From the NCBI GenBank assembly GCA_025399215.1, contig MU621300.1, positions 843 through 29,281 on the forward strand: a DNA stretch of 28,439 nucleotides, in the 5' to 3' direction. Every line of letters begins with the position of its first letter. Position 1 is the stretch's first letter. The position numbers and the translations under genes are program-made. The notes below the pieces were generated by a model. That model saw only the letters and a list, made by a program, of their open reading frames with translations. It was not told the origin of the DNA and did not search any database. Below, one piece after another: positions 20,622 through 28,439 of the stretch. This DNA comes from Globomyces pollinis-pini. Taxonomy: Eukaryota > Chytridiomycota > Chytridiomycetes > Rhizophydiales > Globomycetaceae.

Positions 20622-20861
20622 ATGTTAAACCACCTTTCAAATCCTCATGTTATCAGAGCTATCAAAATGACAGCTGGTTTCAGTTTCGTTGCTGGTATTG
20701 GTATTGCTGTTATCGAAGACTATGTTATTGCAAAAAGGTTACAACCTGAAGGTTTTACCAGTAAATTCCTGAACTCTTCTACTGATTTGAAAGTCTATAA
20801 TGTAAACAACTCAACCATCTATACTATATCCGAAGCTGATTTGAATCGTAAGATTCTGTAA
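20622..20861 (+). CDS. Small single-pass membrane protein (79 aa)
   Basis: Intronless ORF from the first ATG (20622). The N-terminus NHLSNPHVIRAIKMTAGF is amphipathic and basic, followed by a hydrophobic helix (FSFVAGIGIAVIEDYVIA, about 17-36), then a polar C-terminus with Ser/Asn/Thr. Such an arrangement is common in small mitochondrial inner-membrane proteins, but no family is recognised. It lies 180 bp after the OCIA-like gene on the same strand. Confidence 0.5.
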   Translation: MLNHLSNPHVIRAIKMTAGFSFVAGIGIAVIEDYVIAKRLQPEGFTSKFLNSSTDLKVYNVNNSTIYTISEADLNRKIL

Positions 20862-21388
20862 TTATATGGGTAAACCCTCATTCATGTTCGGCATAATACT
20901 GTGAATAAACCATGTTTAATGACCAAAAAATTTGTTCAAATAGTTTATAATACGATGGAATTCGAAGCATAACGATGCCTCTACTGCATAACCTTGAGTA
21001 ACCTTCATAAATATTACTTCGGTTGAACTAGCTTTTGAAAGGAATAGAAATACTAGCATTTAAAAGGAATAGGAAAATCTAACATTTGAATGTAAACACT
21101 AACGTTTGGAAAGAACAGAAAAACGCGTTTGAAGTTTAATGAGACACAGCATAACTTTTTACATCTTTTACAAGCAACAGAAGAGATTTTGACTGAAGTA
21201 ATACTTGCAAGGGATTCGGGGGCGAATGTTCAAAAACGATATACTATGCTTACTGACATTGTTTAGCCCAGATGAACAGAAGCGATCATTCAACACAGCT
21301 TGTATAAATAATAGGCGTATTCTTGGAAAAATTAGTAAGTGACTGATAAGACTCTATAAGATGATTACAGTCAATTAACTACTCTATA
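20862..21388. other. Intergenic with degenerate tandem repeat
   Basis: Spacer between the small membrane protein and the left arm of the inverted duplication. Only the repeat at 21027-21126 is notable. Confidence 0.5.
21027..21126. repeat. Four degenerate copies of a ~25-bp unit
   Basis: Units of the form ACTAGC(T/A)TTTGAAAGGAATAG recur with drift at about 21027, 21052, 21077 and 21098. Confidence 0.55.
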
Positions 21389-21519
21389 GATGATAGAGTG
21401 ATGCTTCTACGACAGGGTTTATGACTGATGTACAGATTCGAGATTCCATGGTGTTTACTGTTGATGAAAGCCTGAAGGCTTCATACACAGATGATGATTT
21501 ATTTTGGATTCTACTTTAA
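21389..21519 (+). pseudogene. Truncated 3' copy of the 24753-25283 gene
   Basis: Encodes the same C-terminal stretch (FMTDVQIRDSMVFTVDESLK, ending DDDLFWILL and TAA) as the intact minus-strand gene in the right arm. The upstream part is replaced by unrelated sequence at 21389 and a 1-nt loss breaks the frame near 21400, so it is not functional. Confidence 0.85.
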
Positions 21520-21729
21520 AATAGGACACATATGTGATAGATAATAAATGTTTTGAATTATACAGATACTTTTTGATTGGTCGCGTAGTAAGTATCACGA
21601 AATTAGGAACGTTCTCGTTGGTGTTACGATTTGAAATGGTCAAGAAGACCACAACCATTAACAGCAACTACGGATGTCGTCAGCAACGAAGTGTGGTTGA
21701 GGAGCAAAAAGACAAAAGACAAAAGAAGC

Positions 21730-21802
21730 GGGCCCAGCCCGGACTCGAACCGGGAGCCCTTCGGATCCAAACCGAAGATCATAACCCTTAGACCACTGGG
21801 CC
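21730..21802 (-). tRNA. tRNA-Pro (anticodon TGG), left copy
   Basis: 73 nt. Acceptor GGCCCAG/CTGGGCC, anticodon stem TTCGG/CCGAA with loop TTTGGAT, T stem CCCGG/CCGGG with loop TTCGAGT, discriminator C. It lies 5 nt downstream of tRNA-Asn in the direction of transcription and is identical to the right-arm copy. tRNA-Pro(UGG) is among the substrates of Elongator in yeast, whose scaffold gene also lies in this window. Confidence 0.95.
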
Positions 21803-21807
21803 GCTCT

Positions 21808-21881
21808 CTCCTCCAGGTGGGCTTGAACCACCAACCTCTCGATTAACAGTCGAACGCGCTAGCCAATTGCGCCATGGAGGA
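21808..21881 (-). tRNA. tRNA-Asn (anticodon GTT), left copy
   Basis: 74 nt. Acceptor TCCTCCA/TGGAGGA, D stem GCGC/GCGC, anticodon stem TTCGA/TCGAG with loop CTGTTAA, T stem GGTGG/CCACC, discriminator G. No T-run separates it from tRNA-Pro, so the two are probably one pol III transcript. Confidence 0.95.
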
Positions 21882-22028
21882 TATGATGTAATTTTCAAAT
21901 TGACATACTAAACCAAGCTCTACTCAATTACCCTCAAAATCTCATTTCTCTCCATTAGACCGTCTTGTTACCCTCTCTATTAACACTACACCTTCTATTC
22001 ACAATCCTCTCATTAGCTTTAGTTTCAG

Positions 22029-22634
22029 CACATGTTGAGCTTCCTTCCACTATCTGGACTGATAACATGGCACTATTTCATCAAAAAACAAATATCTATT
22101 GGAAGAGGCTGTCTATGGAAGCTATCGGCCTTAAAGAGAAGCTAATGTAGTTGGTTGTTCACCGTTCAGTACATTTCATATGTCTTAATACTTGCTGAAC
22201 TTGCCACTGCTTTAGATGGAATTAGTTATCACTTTCTTTTTCGTGTTAAAGTTTCAGTATTATTCATATTTACTCATATTTACCTAACTCTGATATAATA
22301 TGAAGTTTGAACGGTTCATTCTTGCAGATACACATTTCCTTTTCAATCCAATCAAATAATAGGTAGTTTGGAATTAAAATGTAAAGAACTTAGTGTTAGA
22401 TTAGCTTTATTTGAATCAGAAATCCTAAGTCATCCAGACTCATTATATTAAACGAGTACTGTTGAAAAGGTTAGTAGCAGCCAGCGCTCCAAACCAGAGA
22501 ATACATCCAGACTCATTAGTGAAACCTATGATGAGGATAAGCACTTACGAGTACTGTCATATCAACAGGAGTTATGTTGGAAGTCGATTGATTTTCATTT
22601 GAATTGTGAAGAATTGATTTCTCTTAGAAAATAA
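22029..22634 (+). pseudogene. Decayed multi-exon gene Y (helical protein, unknown)
   Basis: Coding-like exons: 22029-22141 (NMALFHQKTNIYWKRLSMEA, then IGLKEK), 22170-about 22226 (YISYVLILAELATALDG) and 22327-22634 (IIGSLELKCKELSVRLALFE ... LRVLSYQQELCWKSIDFHL). The intron after exon 1 would be 22142-22169 (28 nt), but its donor is CT; the right arm keeps GT at the same place. The last exon has a TAA in frame (just after HPDSLY), yet 60 more sensible codons follow. Together these suggest a recently inactivated gene; a non-standard splice could also explain the TAA. The family is not recognised; a coiled-coil or helical-bundle protein is likely. Confidence 0.5.
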
Positions 22635-22692
22635 GAATATTGCAAGTATATGAGTATTTTTATGAATATATTAGCTAACTGCACTAGATTTA

Positions 22693-23499
22693 CTAATAAA
22701 ACGCATTAGCAGTTTTATCATTAAGACCCAAGTTATCCAATTTCCAATTCTTCTCCAATGTCGCCAACTGACTGTAATGATTGTAAGCAGTATTGTCCAC
22801 AGATCCAGGTTGTACACCAGGCCCAATCAACAAACTGTAGATTCGATTGTTATCACGGTCGTTGCTTGGATTGTTCTCATCAAAAGTTACCAAAAATAGT
22901 GTGTTTTGGAACAGCGGGCTAGACAAGATTGGATCAAAGAAACCTTGAAACCATCGCGATGCAGTACTAATATTCGTATCGTGAGCACTGTTTTTCATAT
23001 CTGGAGTAAAATACACATAATCTGCGACTGTTCCATTTCGAATATCACTATTCAACTGATTAGCATTCACAATCTTTGCACATCGTTTTGAATTTGCACT
23101 TATATTCTTGAATGAAATGAATGGATTATGTTTACGAACGTAAGCACCAGAACTGGAGCCAGTGAAACAATTGCCAGGATACTGTTGTTGATAGGTGATC
23201 CAAGATTTACCAGCCGATTCCAACAAATCAACCACCGATCGATCATCGAGGTCATAGTTGTTGTTGGTGGTGACACCTAATTGACTACCTCCTACCATGG
23301 TGATATAGTTAGGTTGAGATGGATGTGTACTGCCATGATAATCGGTCAATAAACGTCCTTTTGAAGGTAATACTTTACCGAAATAGTTGTCTTTGACTAC
23401 TACATCGAAATTTGTGTTTTCAAATACAACCACAAAGAAACGATCAAAGGTTGATGTGGGAGCACTTGATACCACTGATAACATCAATGAGAATAACAT
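22693..23499 (-). CDS. Secreted acid phosphatase-like phosphoesterase, copy 1
   Basis: Intronless, 268 residues. A signal peptide (MLFSLMLSVVSSAPT) is followed by the fungal acid phosphatase / phosphoesterase-family domain. Conserved blocks in order: FVVVFENTNFD (metal site), THPSQPNYITMVGG (nucleophile region), TYQQQYPGNCFTG, VRKHNPFISF, DYVYFTPDMKNSAHD, TLFLVTFDEN and YNHYSQLATLEKNW. The enzyme would release phosphate from organic phosphates outside the cell. It is about three-quarters identical to the copy at 25384-26193, same strand, and lies in the spacer of the inverted duplication. There is no obvious GPI signal. A TATA-like ATTTATAA lies near 23558-23566. Confidence 0.93.
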   Translation of the reverse strand: MLFSLMLSVVSSAPTSTFDRFFVVVFENTNFDVVVKDNYFGKVLPSKGRLLTDYHGSTHPSQPNYITMVGGSQLGVTTNNNYDLDDRSVVDLLESAGKSWITYQQQYPGNCFTGSSSGAYVRKHNPFISFKNISANSKRCAKIVNANQLNSDIRNGTVADYVYFTPDMKNSAHDTNISTASRWFQGFFDPILSSPLFQNTLFLVTFDENNPSNDRDNNRIYSLLIGPGVQPGSVDNTAYNHYSQLATLEKNWKLDNLGLNDKTANAFY

Positions 23500-24105
23500 A
23501 TTGGTTTTGGTTATCTTCCCTAAACCATCATTTTAATATGTCTTTTGAAGCACATGGAGTTATAAATTTTTTGGCAGATGGCCTTTTACTACACGTTGTT
23601 GTCTTTAGAGTATAAGGGTTTGATGACCAGTCGAAAGATTATCATGCGGATGGCGTGTTACACACGCTTCGATTATGGGTTACAGTATTAGTAAGTTTGC
23701 TAAAGAAAATGGCAATGGCTGAGAGAGGATTGTTTGTCGGAAAATGTAAACATCTTTAGACAATAACTAGCAACTCTTAAAGGACAGCATAAAGTATTTC
23801 ATAATATGATAAATAGTGAAAAAGAGTCAGATGTATGGCCAGATGTATGTATTCAATCTAAAGCGTTTATTCATTGTTGCTCATTTGTATTTAAAGATTA
23901 TATTGTTTTGATATGCAAGAATCGGAGTGTCCTCATAGTTCAACTTGCAAATCATGTAACCCTGACATTTATAATCCAAATACCTACTATTTGATTGGAA
24001 AGATAAGATTTGAAAAGTAAATGTTGTATTTACAAGAATGATCCTTTTGGACTTCATCTAACATTAGAATTATGAACAATACTAGCTATGAATATCAAGT
24101 TATAG
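23500..24105. other. Intergenic, promoter side of acid phosphatase copy 1
   Basis: About 600 bp, no gene supported. The ORF at 23806-23994 (62 codons) has no recognisable feature. Confidence 0.45.
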
Positions 24106-24401
24106 AAAAACTTTAACACATCAAACAAAGTGATAACTATTTCCATCTAAAGCAGTGGCAAGCTCAGCAAGTATTAAGACAGATGAAATGTACTGAACAA
24201 TGAACAACCAACTACATTACCTTCTCTTTAAGGCCGATAGCTTCCATAGACAGCTGAAACTGAAGCTAATGAGAGGAGTGTTTCGATACAAGATATAGTA
24301 CCATAGAGAGGGTAATAAGACGGTCTAATAGAGAGAAATGAGATTTTGAGGGTATTTGAGTAAGGCTTGGTTTAGTATGTCAATTTGAAAATTTCATCAT
24401 A

Positions 24402-24475
24402 TCCTCCATGGCGCAATTGGCTAGCGCGTTCGACTGTTAATCGAGAGGTTGGTGGTTCAAGCCCACCTGGAGGAG
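24402..24475 (+). tRNA. tRNA-Asn (anticodon GTT), right copy
   Basis: 74 nt, identical to 21808-21881 on the opposite strand: loop CTGTTAA, acceptor TCCTCCA/TGGAGGA. Confidence 0.95.
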
Positions 24476-24480
24476 AGAGC

Positions 24481-24553
24481 GGCCCAGTGGTCTAAGGGTT
24501 ATGATCTTCGGTTTGGATCCGAAGGGCTCCCGGTTCGAGTCCGGGCTGGGCCC
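24481..24553 (+). tRNA. tRNA-Pro (anticodon TGG), right copy
   Basis: 73 nt, identical to the left copy and 5 nt after tRNA-Asn. T-runs (CTTTT, then TTTTT) follow within 20 nt as pol III terminators. Confidence 0.95.
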
Positions 24554-24752
24554 GCTTCTTTTATCTTTTTGCTTCTCAACCACACTTCGTTGCTGACGAC
24601 ATCCGTAGTTGCTGTTAATGGTTGTGGTCTTCTTGACCATTGCAAATTGACTCACCAACAAGAACATTCCTAATTTCGTGATAATACGCGACCAATCAAA
24701 AAGTATCTGTATAATTCAAAACATTTATTATCTATCACATATGTGTCCTATT

Positions 24753-25283
24753 TTAAAGTAGAATCCAAAATAAATCATCATCTGTGTATGAAGCCTTCAG
24801 GCTTTCATCAACAGTAAACACCTTGGAATCTCGAATCTGTATATCAGTCATAAACCCTGTCGCAGAAGTATCCACTCTATCATCCGTTTGAATAACTCCA
24901 ACTTTCTCGTTGTTCATGTAAGTCTCATCCACCAGAACAGACCCCATAATCTTGGACACCACATAGTACTCTTTTGCCTTCAAAGCTTGTTGAGGATTGT
25001 CATACAACAACGACAATGCACTTTCCAGAAGAATATACCTTTTGCGTTGTCGAAATACTAGAATTTTAATGTATTGCAGCTCTGGATGCACAAACAGTTT
25101 GTCCATCTCTTGCTGGTCAGTAGTTTTTTGAACAACCAAATGAGTAGAATCATCAGACACCAGTGGGTAAAAATGAACTTTGCTTGCATCAAATTCAGGA
25201 ACAGTTTTCACCATTATGAGATATGCTTTATATTTGATGAGGTGAATGGTATCGTTTTTAACTCTCAATGTAACATGACTCAT
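24753..25283 (-). CDS. Gene X: unrecognised 176-aa protein
   Basis: Intronless from ATG at 25283; a second ATG at codon 24 (MVKTVPEFDASKVHFYPL) is an alternative start. It is a soluble mixed alpha/beta protein with no signal peptide or membrane helix. Recognisable strings are DSTHLVVQKTTDQQEMDK, a basic patch FRQRKRYILLESALSLL, and an acidic C-terminus YTDDDLFWILL. No family is recognised. The 3' third lies in the right arm of the inverted duplication, and a broken copy of it sits at 21389-21519. The 100-bp gap to acid phosphatase copy 2 and shared strand suggest they were duplicated or inherited together. Confidence 0.7.
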   Translation of the reverse strand: MSHVTLRVKNDTIHLIKYKAYLIMVKTVPEFDASKVHFYPLVSDDSTHLVVQKTTDQQEMDKLFVHPELQYIKILVFRQRKRYILLESALSLLYDNPQQALKAKEYYVVSKIMGSVLVDETYMNNEKVGVIQTDDRVDTSATGFMTDIQIRDSKVFTVDESLKASYTDDDLFWILL

Positions 25284-25383
25284 CTACCACAGATTTGCTT
25301 TTTCGTTTCAGTACTCTATACCCAATCCTATTTAGTAATTCAACAAGATTTGAGCTAGTTCAGTAATTTTTATTAGCGTTGAA

Positions 25384-26193
25384 CTAGTAAAATGAATTCG
25401 CTGTTTTATCATTTAATCCAAGATTTTCCAATCCCCAATTTTTCTGTAGAGTAGCCAATTGACTGTAATGATTATATCGAGTGTTATCAGAGACTCCCTT
25501 CTCAACACCAGGTCCAATGACCAAACTATAGATACGATTGTTATCGTTGTCGTTCTTGGAATCATTTTCATCAAATGTCACCAAAAATAAGGTGTTTTTA
25601 AAAAGTGGATTTGCCAAGATAGGATCAAAGAAACCGCGGAACCAGTTGGATGCATGTGGAATATCAGTATCATGGGCACTATTATCCATGTCTGGTGTAA
25701 AGTAAACATAATCAGCAACATTTCCGTTTTCGATATCAGTGGTCAATTGATCAGCATTCACGATATTTGCACATCGTTTCTTACTGGTACTGATATTGGT
25801 GAATGAAATGAAAGGATTATGTTTACGAACATAACCACCAGATTTCTTCCCAGTGTAGCAGTTACCAGGATACTGTTGTTGATAGGTGGTCCAAGTTTTA
25901 CCAGCAGACTCCAATAAGTCGACAACAGAATTTTCATTCAAGTCATATTGTTTGTTATCAGACACACCAAGAGTGCTCCCACCAATAGTAGCAATATAGT
26001 TTGGTTGAGAAGGATGAGTCGTGGCAAGATAGTTGGTTAACAATCTACCTTTAGAGACCAACGACTTTCCAAAGTAATTATCCTTCATCACTACATCAAA
26101 GTTTGTGTTTTCAAAGATAACAACAAAGAAACGATCAAAAGTGGACGCGGTTGGTACTGCAGATACAGCTGTCAAGAGTAGTGAAAACAACAT
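25384..26193 (-). CDS. Secreted acid phosphatase-like phosphoesterase, copy 2
   Basis: 269 residues from ATG at 26193, chosen because it opens a signal peptide (MLFSLLLTAVSAVPTAS) aligned with copy 1; the open frame extends upstream to 26286 but would bury it. The same conserved blocks are present: FVVIFENTNFD, THPSQPNYIATIGG, DYVYFTPDMDNSAHD, TLFLVTFDEN, YNHYSQLATLQKNW. Differences from copy 1 cluster in surface-like segments (GKKSGGYV versus GSSSGAYV). No catalytic block is damaged in either copy. A TATA box lies at 26220-26227. Confidence 0.93.
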   Translation of the reverse strand: MLFSLLLTAVSAVPTASTFDRFFVVIFENTNFDVVMKDNYFGKSLVSKGRLLTNYLATTHPSQPNYIATIGGSTLGVSDNKQYDLNENSVVDLLESAGKTWTTYQQQYPGNCYTGKKSGGYVRKHNPFISFTNISTSKKRCANIVNADQLTTDIENGNVADYVYFTPDMDNSAHDTDIPHASNWFRGFFDPILANPLFKNTLFLVTFDENDSKNDNDNNRIYSLVIGPGVEKGVSDNTRYNHYSQLATLQKNWGLENLGLNDKTANSFY

Positions 26194-26219
26194 TGATTTT
26201 TTGCCAAGAATACGTCTAC

Positions 26220-26227
26220 TATTTATA
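26220..26227 (-). promoter_or_regulatory. TATA box of acid phosphatase copy 2
   Basis: TATAAATA on the minus strand, 27 bp upstream of the chosen ATG at 26193. This supports that start over the upstream in-frame codons, since the TATA box would otherwise lie inside the coding region. Confidence 0.5.
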
Positions 26228-26640
26228 AACCTCTCTATTGGGCCGTCAATGTTATGGCAGATCATTGAAGTACAATTTATCGACACGTGTATGATGAACC
26301 AAGAGTTAGATTATTTTATACAGAAAGCGATCGAATATAACTAAAATCTGCGGTTGAATTTGAGTTATTGAGGCTGTTTAAAAGAAGTACGATAGAACGA
26401 GTAGATTGTATCTTCAAAACACACCCTGCCTTAAAAATACACGTTTCTACCATTTTGGATGATTTTTGAACCATTTCGGATGATTTATGACCATTTAGTT
26501 AGTTACTCATGGGGCTTTCTCCTATTACACACAGCAATCAATCCAAACTCCACATTCAATATAAACAGTACTTTATTCAGTGACAAACTTCACCACGCTT
26601 CTGATACAGTATATATAACCGAAGAATAATAGGAAATGGA
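26228..26640. other. Intergenic upstream of phosphatase copy 2
   Basis: About 410 bp containing a short imperfect direct repeat (GGATGATTTTTGAACCATTT / GGATGATTTATGACCATTT, about 26456-26498). No gene is seen. Confidence 0.45.
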
Positions 26641-27751
26641 TCAGCCAACTAATTTCGACACGTCACTTGGGGGTCTAACACTTTGCGCATAGGTCATTAG
26701 ACGCTTGATACTTTGAATCCATTTACGCTGAGTTTCATCATTTAACGCATGTGCAATTTGGGATGTATGCAGCTTCTCTCGCCCACTACGTTCGTGAATA
26801 CCTGTAAAAAAATTAAATGATATTTCTTACCTACTGCAGTTACCCCAATCGGCCATGCTGCATTTCCAATAGATAGTCGAATATAGGAATCGTTTGCCTG
26901 GGTGTATTCTCGCTGTTGGATATACATGCAAATTTCGGTGATGCGTTCAAGCACGTCATCTGGATGTGTATTCTTCTTTATCCCTTTAAAAAACGGCTTC
27001 ATATGTTCTAAAACTTGTCCCTGAGTCACAGTCGCCAACTTTCCTTGTGGTGATCGCTTCTCTTCGTCTGGCCTAAACAATGTCAATTAAGATAGTATAC
27101 CGTTTTTGAAGATTCAGCCCCCACTCCCTAATTAATCTTTTTAAAAACACAGTCATTAATATCAGATTTTTTTCGCGCTCTTCTTTTAAGAGTTTTAAAC
27201 AAATTATCGTTGTATCAACTTCAGCATCCTTATCCAGTAATTCTTTTCTTACTGGTTCGTCTGGTTTGACTCCTTGCAGTAAATCTTCAGTCAAGTCTTG
27301 TTCTGTTGCTTGTAGTAGATGGGAAAATAATACTGGTTCCGCTCGTTCTTCCATCGAGTCTAATTTTTTGAATCGAACCAATCGCTCTTCATCTGTTTCA
27401 CCAAATAATCTGATTGGTTGATCTAATTGACGCAACTTTGAAACTATTTGAGTCTCATCCAGTTCAAAAGTTTGTTGTTTCACAACACTGATATTAGTGG
27501 TATCTTTCTCCACTGGGGTTTGCTTTCGATCTTTTTGTGATATATGAGAAGATGCTGATTTAACTTCTTTCTCCTTTCGTTCTTTTTCTTGCTCTCTAAA
27601 GTATTCTTCCTCCCTCATCCTTTCTAAATCTGCTCGCTTGACATATTTCTTTCCAACAGACGAGACATGCTCATCCTGTGCTTTACGTTTCTTTTCAATC
27701 AAATCCTGATATTCAGCATCTATCTAATTTCAATACCTTTAAGAAGTCCAT
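26641..27751 (-). CDS. PRP18: Pre-mRNA-splicing factor 18
   Basis: A second-step splicing factor that helps define the 3' splice site. Four exons (27751-27737, 27705-27101, 27072-26831, 26801-26641), introns 27706-27736 (31 nt), 27073-27100 (28) and 26802-26830 (29), give 340 residues; the human protein is 342. The start [13 protein letters not shown] and the PRP4-like motif [20 protein letters not shown] are diagnostic. The C-terminal Prp18 domain has [20 protein letters not shown] and [19 protein letters not shown], the latter being the conserved loop that acts in exon ligation. It is intact. That a 3'-splice-site factor is normal here matters because the window's introns are so short. Confidence 0.97.
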
Positions 27752-27865
27752 TTTTCTCTGGATTGACCAGTGTACCTTTAGTAAAAAAAAATAATGAAAT
27801 GAATTTTTGACATTGAATATTTATATTAACAAGAAATGTACTTCAAACAAGGAACTGAGCATCAA

Positions 27866-28129
27866 CTACAAGTATAATGCTAAAGCAGCAAAGACTCCGG
27901 CACCAATTTCTAGACCATCACCACTACTAGCGATTCCGTTTGGATTATTTCCTGGAGTTGGGACGGGACCAGCACCAGGTGTAGCAATTGGATTTGGTTT
28001 ATAGACAGGAACACCGCCTGGATAGTTTGTGATTACACTGGGTGCAGGTTCGATAACAGCACCGGTTGTAGCAGTTTGAGCATAAATTGAACTAGCAAGC
28101 AATGAGATATAGATAGCAGAGGAATGCAT
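27866..28129 (-). CDS. Small secreted GPI-like protein (87 aa)
   Basis: From the first ATG (28129) it encodes a signal peptide (MHSSAIYISLLASSIYAQ), a short Pro/Gly/Thr-rich mature part (YPGGVPVYKPNPIATPG, GPVPTPGNNPNG), and a C-terminal hydrophobic tail (EIGAGVFAALALYL) after ASSGDG, a likely GPI-attachment signal. It is probably a cell-surface structural protein; no family is recognised. A TATATAA box lies at 28158-28164, 30 bp upstream. Intronless. Confidence 0.75.
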   Translation of the reverse strand: MHSSAIYISLLASSIYAQTATTGAVIEPAPSVITNYPGGVPVYKPNPIATPGAGPVPTPGNNPNGIASSGDGLEIGAGVFAALALYL

Positions 28130-28157
28130 TTGTATAGAGTTCAATTTCAAGTCCTAC

Positions 28158-28164
28158 TTATATA
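28158..28164 (-). promoter_or_regulatory. TATA box of the small GPI-like protein
   Basis: TATATAA on the minus strand, 30 bp from the ATG. Confidence 0.5.
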
Positions 28165-28439
28165 TCATTGATGACATCAATTGTAGCCCAAGTCAGCCCA
28201 CCGTAGCCAAATCTGAGTCTTTCAGTATCATGAAACAAATTTACTATAAACTCTGCCTACAATCGATCAATGGATTGAATCTATTAGATTCATTCCGGCT
28301 ATTATGCTAGCTCGCTAGTGCTGAAATCTCCTACATCTCATCATCACACCGATCTACTGGTGTAGCTGGAATCCTGATGATCACACTCTTGTCTCTCATT
28401 CTTTAATAATAAACGTGATGATAACTTAAATACGCTTCT
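28165..28439. other. Intergenic at window end
   Basis: About 275 bp with no ORF, RNA gene or repeat I can support; presumably upstream sequence of the 28129 gene. Confidence 0.4.

Larger units (their letters stand above)
21389..22257. repeat. Left arm of ~0.8-kb inverted duplication
   Basis: The reverse complement of 24106-24884 with many point differences. It includes, in order, the 3' end of gene X, a tRNA-Pro/tRNA-Asn pair, and exons of gene Y. It contains 80 bp (22029-22108) absent from the right arm and a 7-bp duplication near 21720. Confidence 0.9.
24106..24884. repeat. Right arm of the inverted duplication
   Basis: The reverse complement of 21389-22257. It carries remnants of gene Y (24106 to about 24260, minus), the tRNA-Asn/tRNA-Pro pair and the 3' end of the intact gene X. 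It lacks the 80 bp found at 22029-22108; the junction is between 24253 and 24254. Confidence 0.9.

Noticed and set aside
21534..21846. ORFs reading through the tRNA-Pro/tRNA-Asn pair (also 24437-24673)
   Set aside because: The sequence is explained by two intact tRNAs, and the same ORFs appear in both arms only because of the duplication.
1..28439. CRISPR array, insertion sequence, or phage-like module
   Set aside because: No regularly spaced repeats, transposase, integrase or bacterial operon features; the DNA is eukaryotic throughout.

Overview
The window is nuclear DNA of a eukaryote, most probably a fungus. Supporting signs are pol III tRNA genes, fungal-type secreted acid phosphatases, small secreted proteins with GPI-like tails, and AT-rich spacers. 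The lineage cannot be fixed from this sequence. Several genes (Yippee-like, trimethyllysine dioxygenase, a putative OCIA-domain protein) are better known from animals, which would suit an early-diverging fungus; that is inference. The most distinctive trait is the introns. I placed about 56 in twelve gene models, nearly all 24-41 nt. The three longer ones in well-supported genes (53, 58 and 94 nt) each split exactly into two or three head-to-tail intron-like units joined at AG|GT. Most genes appear only as chains of short ORFs until these introns are removed. After removal every modelled length is a multiple of three.

Layout. 1-108: start of a secreted repeat protein (minus). 713-1228: LSM7 (minus). 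1506-5797: ELP1/IKI3, the Elongator scaffold, with 17 introns. 5903-7071: an unrecognised acidic protein (minus). 7401-7887: Yippee-like zinc protein (minus). 8791-9381: secreted proline/lysine/tyrosine repeat protein, paralogous to the gene at 1-108 and facing away from it. 9529-9705: relic of a leucine-rich-repeat gene. 10519-10590: tRNA-Trp. 10747-11927: sphingolipid delta-4 desaturase (minus). 12579-13075: mitochondrial-type MsrB. 13188-14677: trimethyllysine dioxygenase (carnitine pathway). 14788-15135: ribosomal protein eL43. 15717-16885: a multi-exon gene whose 3' half is unresolved. 17387-19872: a 705-residue orphan with 13 introns. 19998-20441: OCIA-like membrane protein. 20622-20861: small membrane protein.

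21389-24884 is a large inverted duplication. Its arms (21389-22257 and 24106-24884) each carry an identical tRNA-Asn/tRNA-Pro pair, the 3' end of one gene, and decayed exons of another. The spacer holds a secreted acid phosphatase. The intact version of the truncated gene (24753-25283) and a second acid phosphatase (25384-26193) lie at and beyond the right arm. 26641-27751 is the splicing factor PRP18 (minus), and 27866-28129 a small secreted GPI-like protein (minus).

The genes are mostly unrelated housekeeping functions: RNA processing (LSM7, PRP18), tRNA and translation (ELP1, tRNAs, eL43), lipid and carnitine metabolism (DES1, TMLH) and redox repair (MsrB). The accessory part is the phosphatase/tRNA duplication and the secreted repeat proteins.
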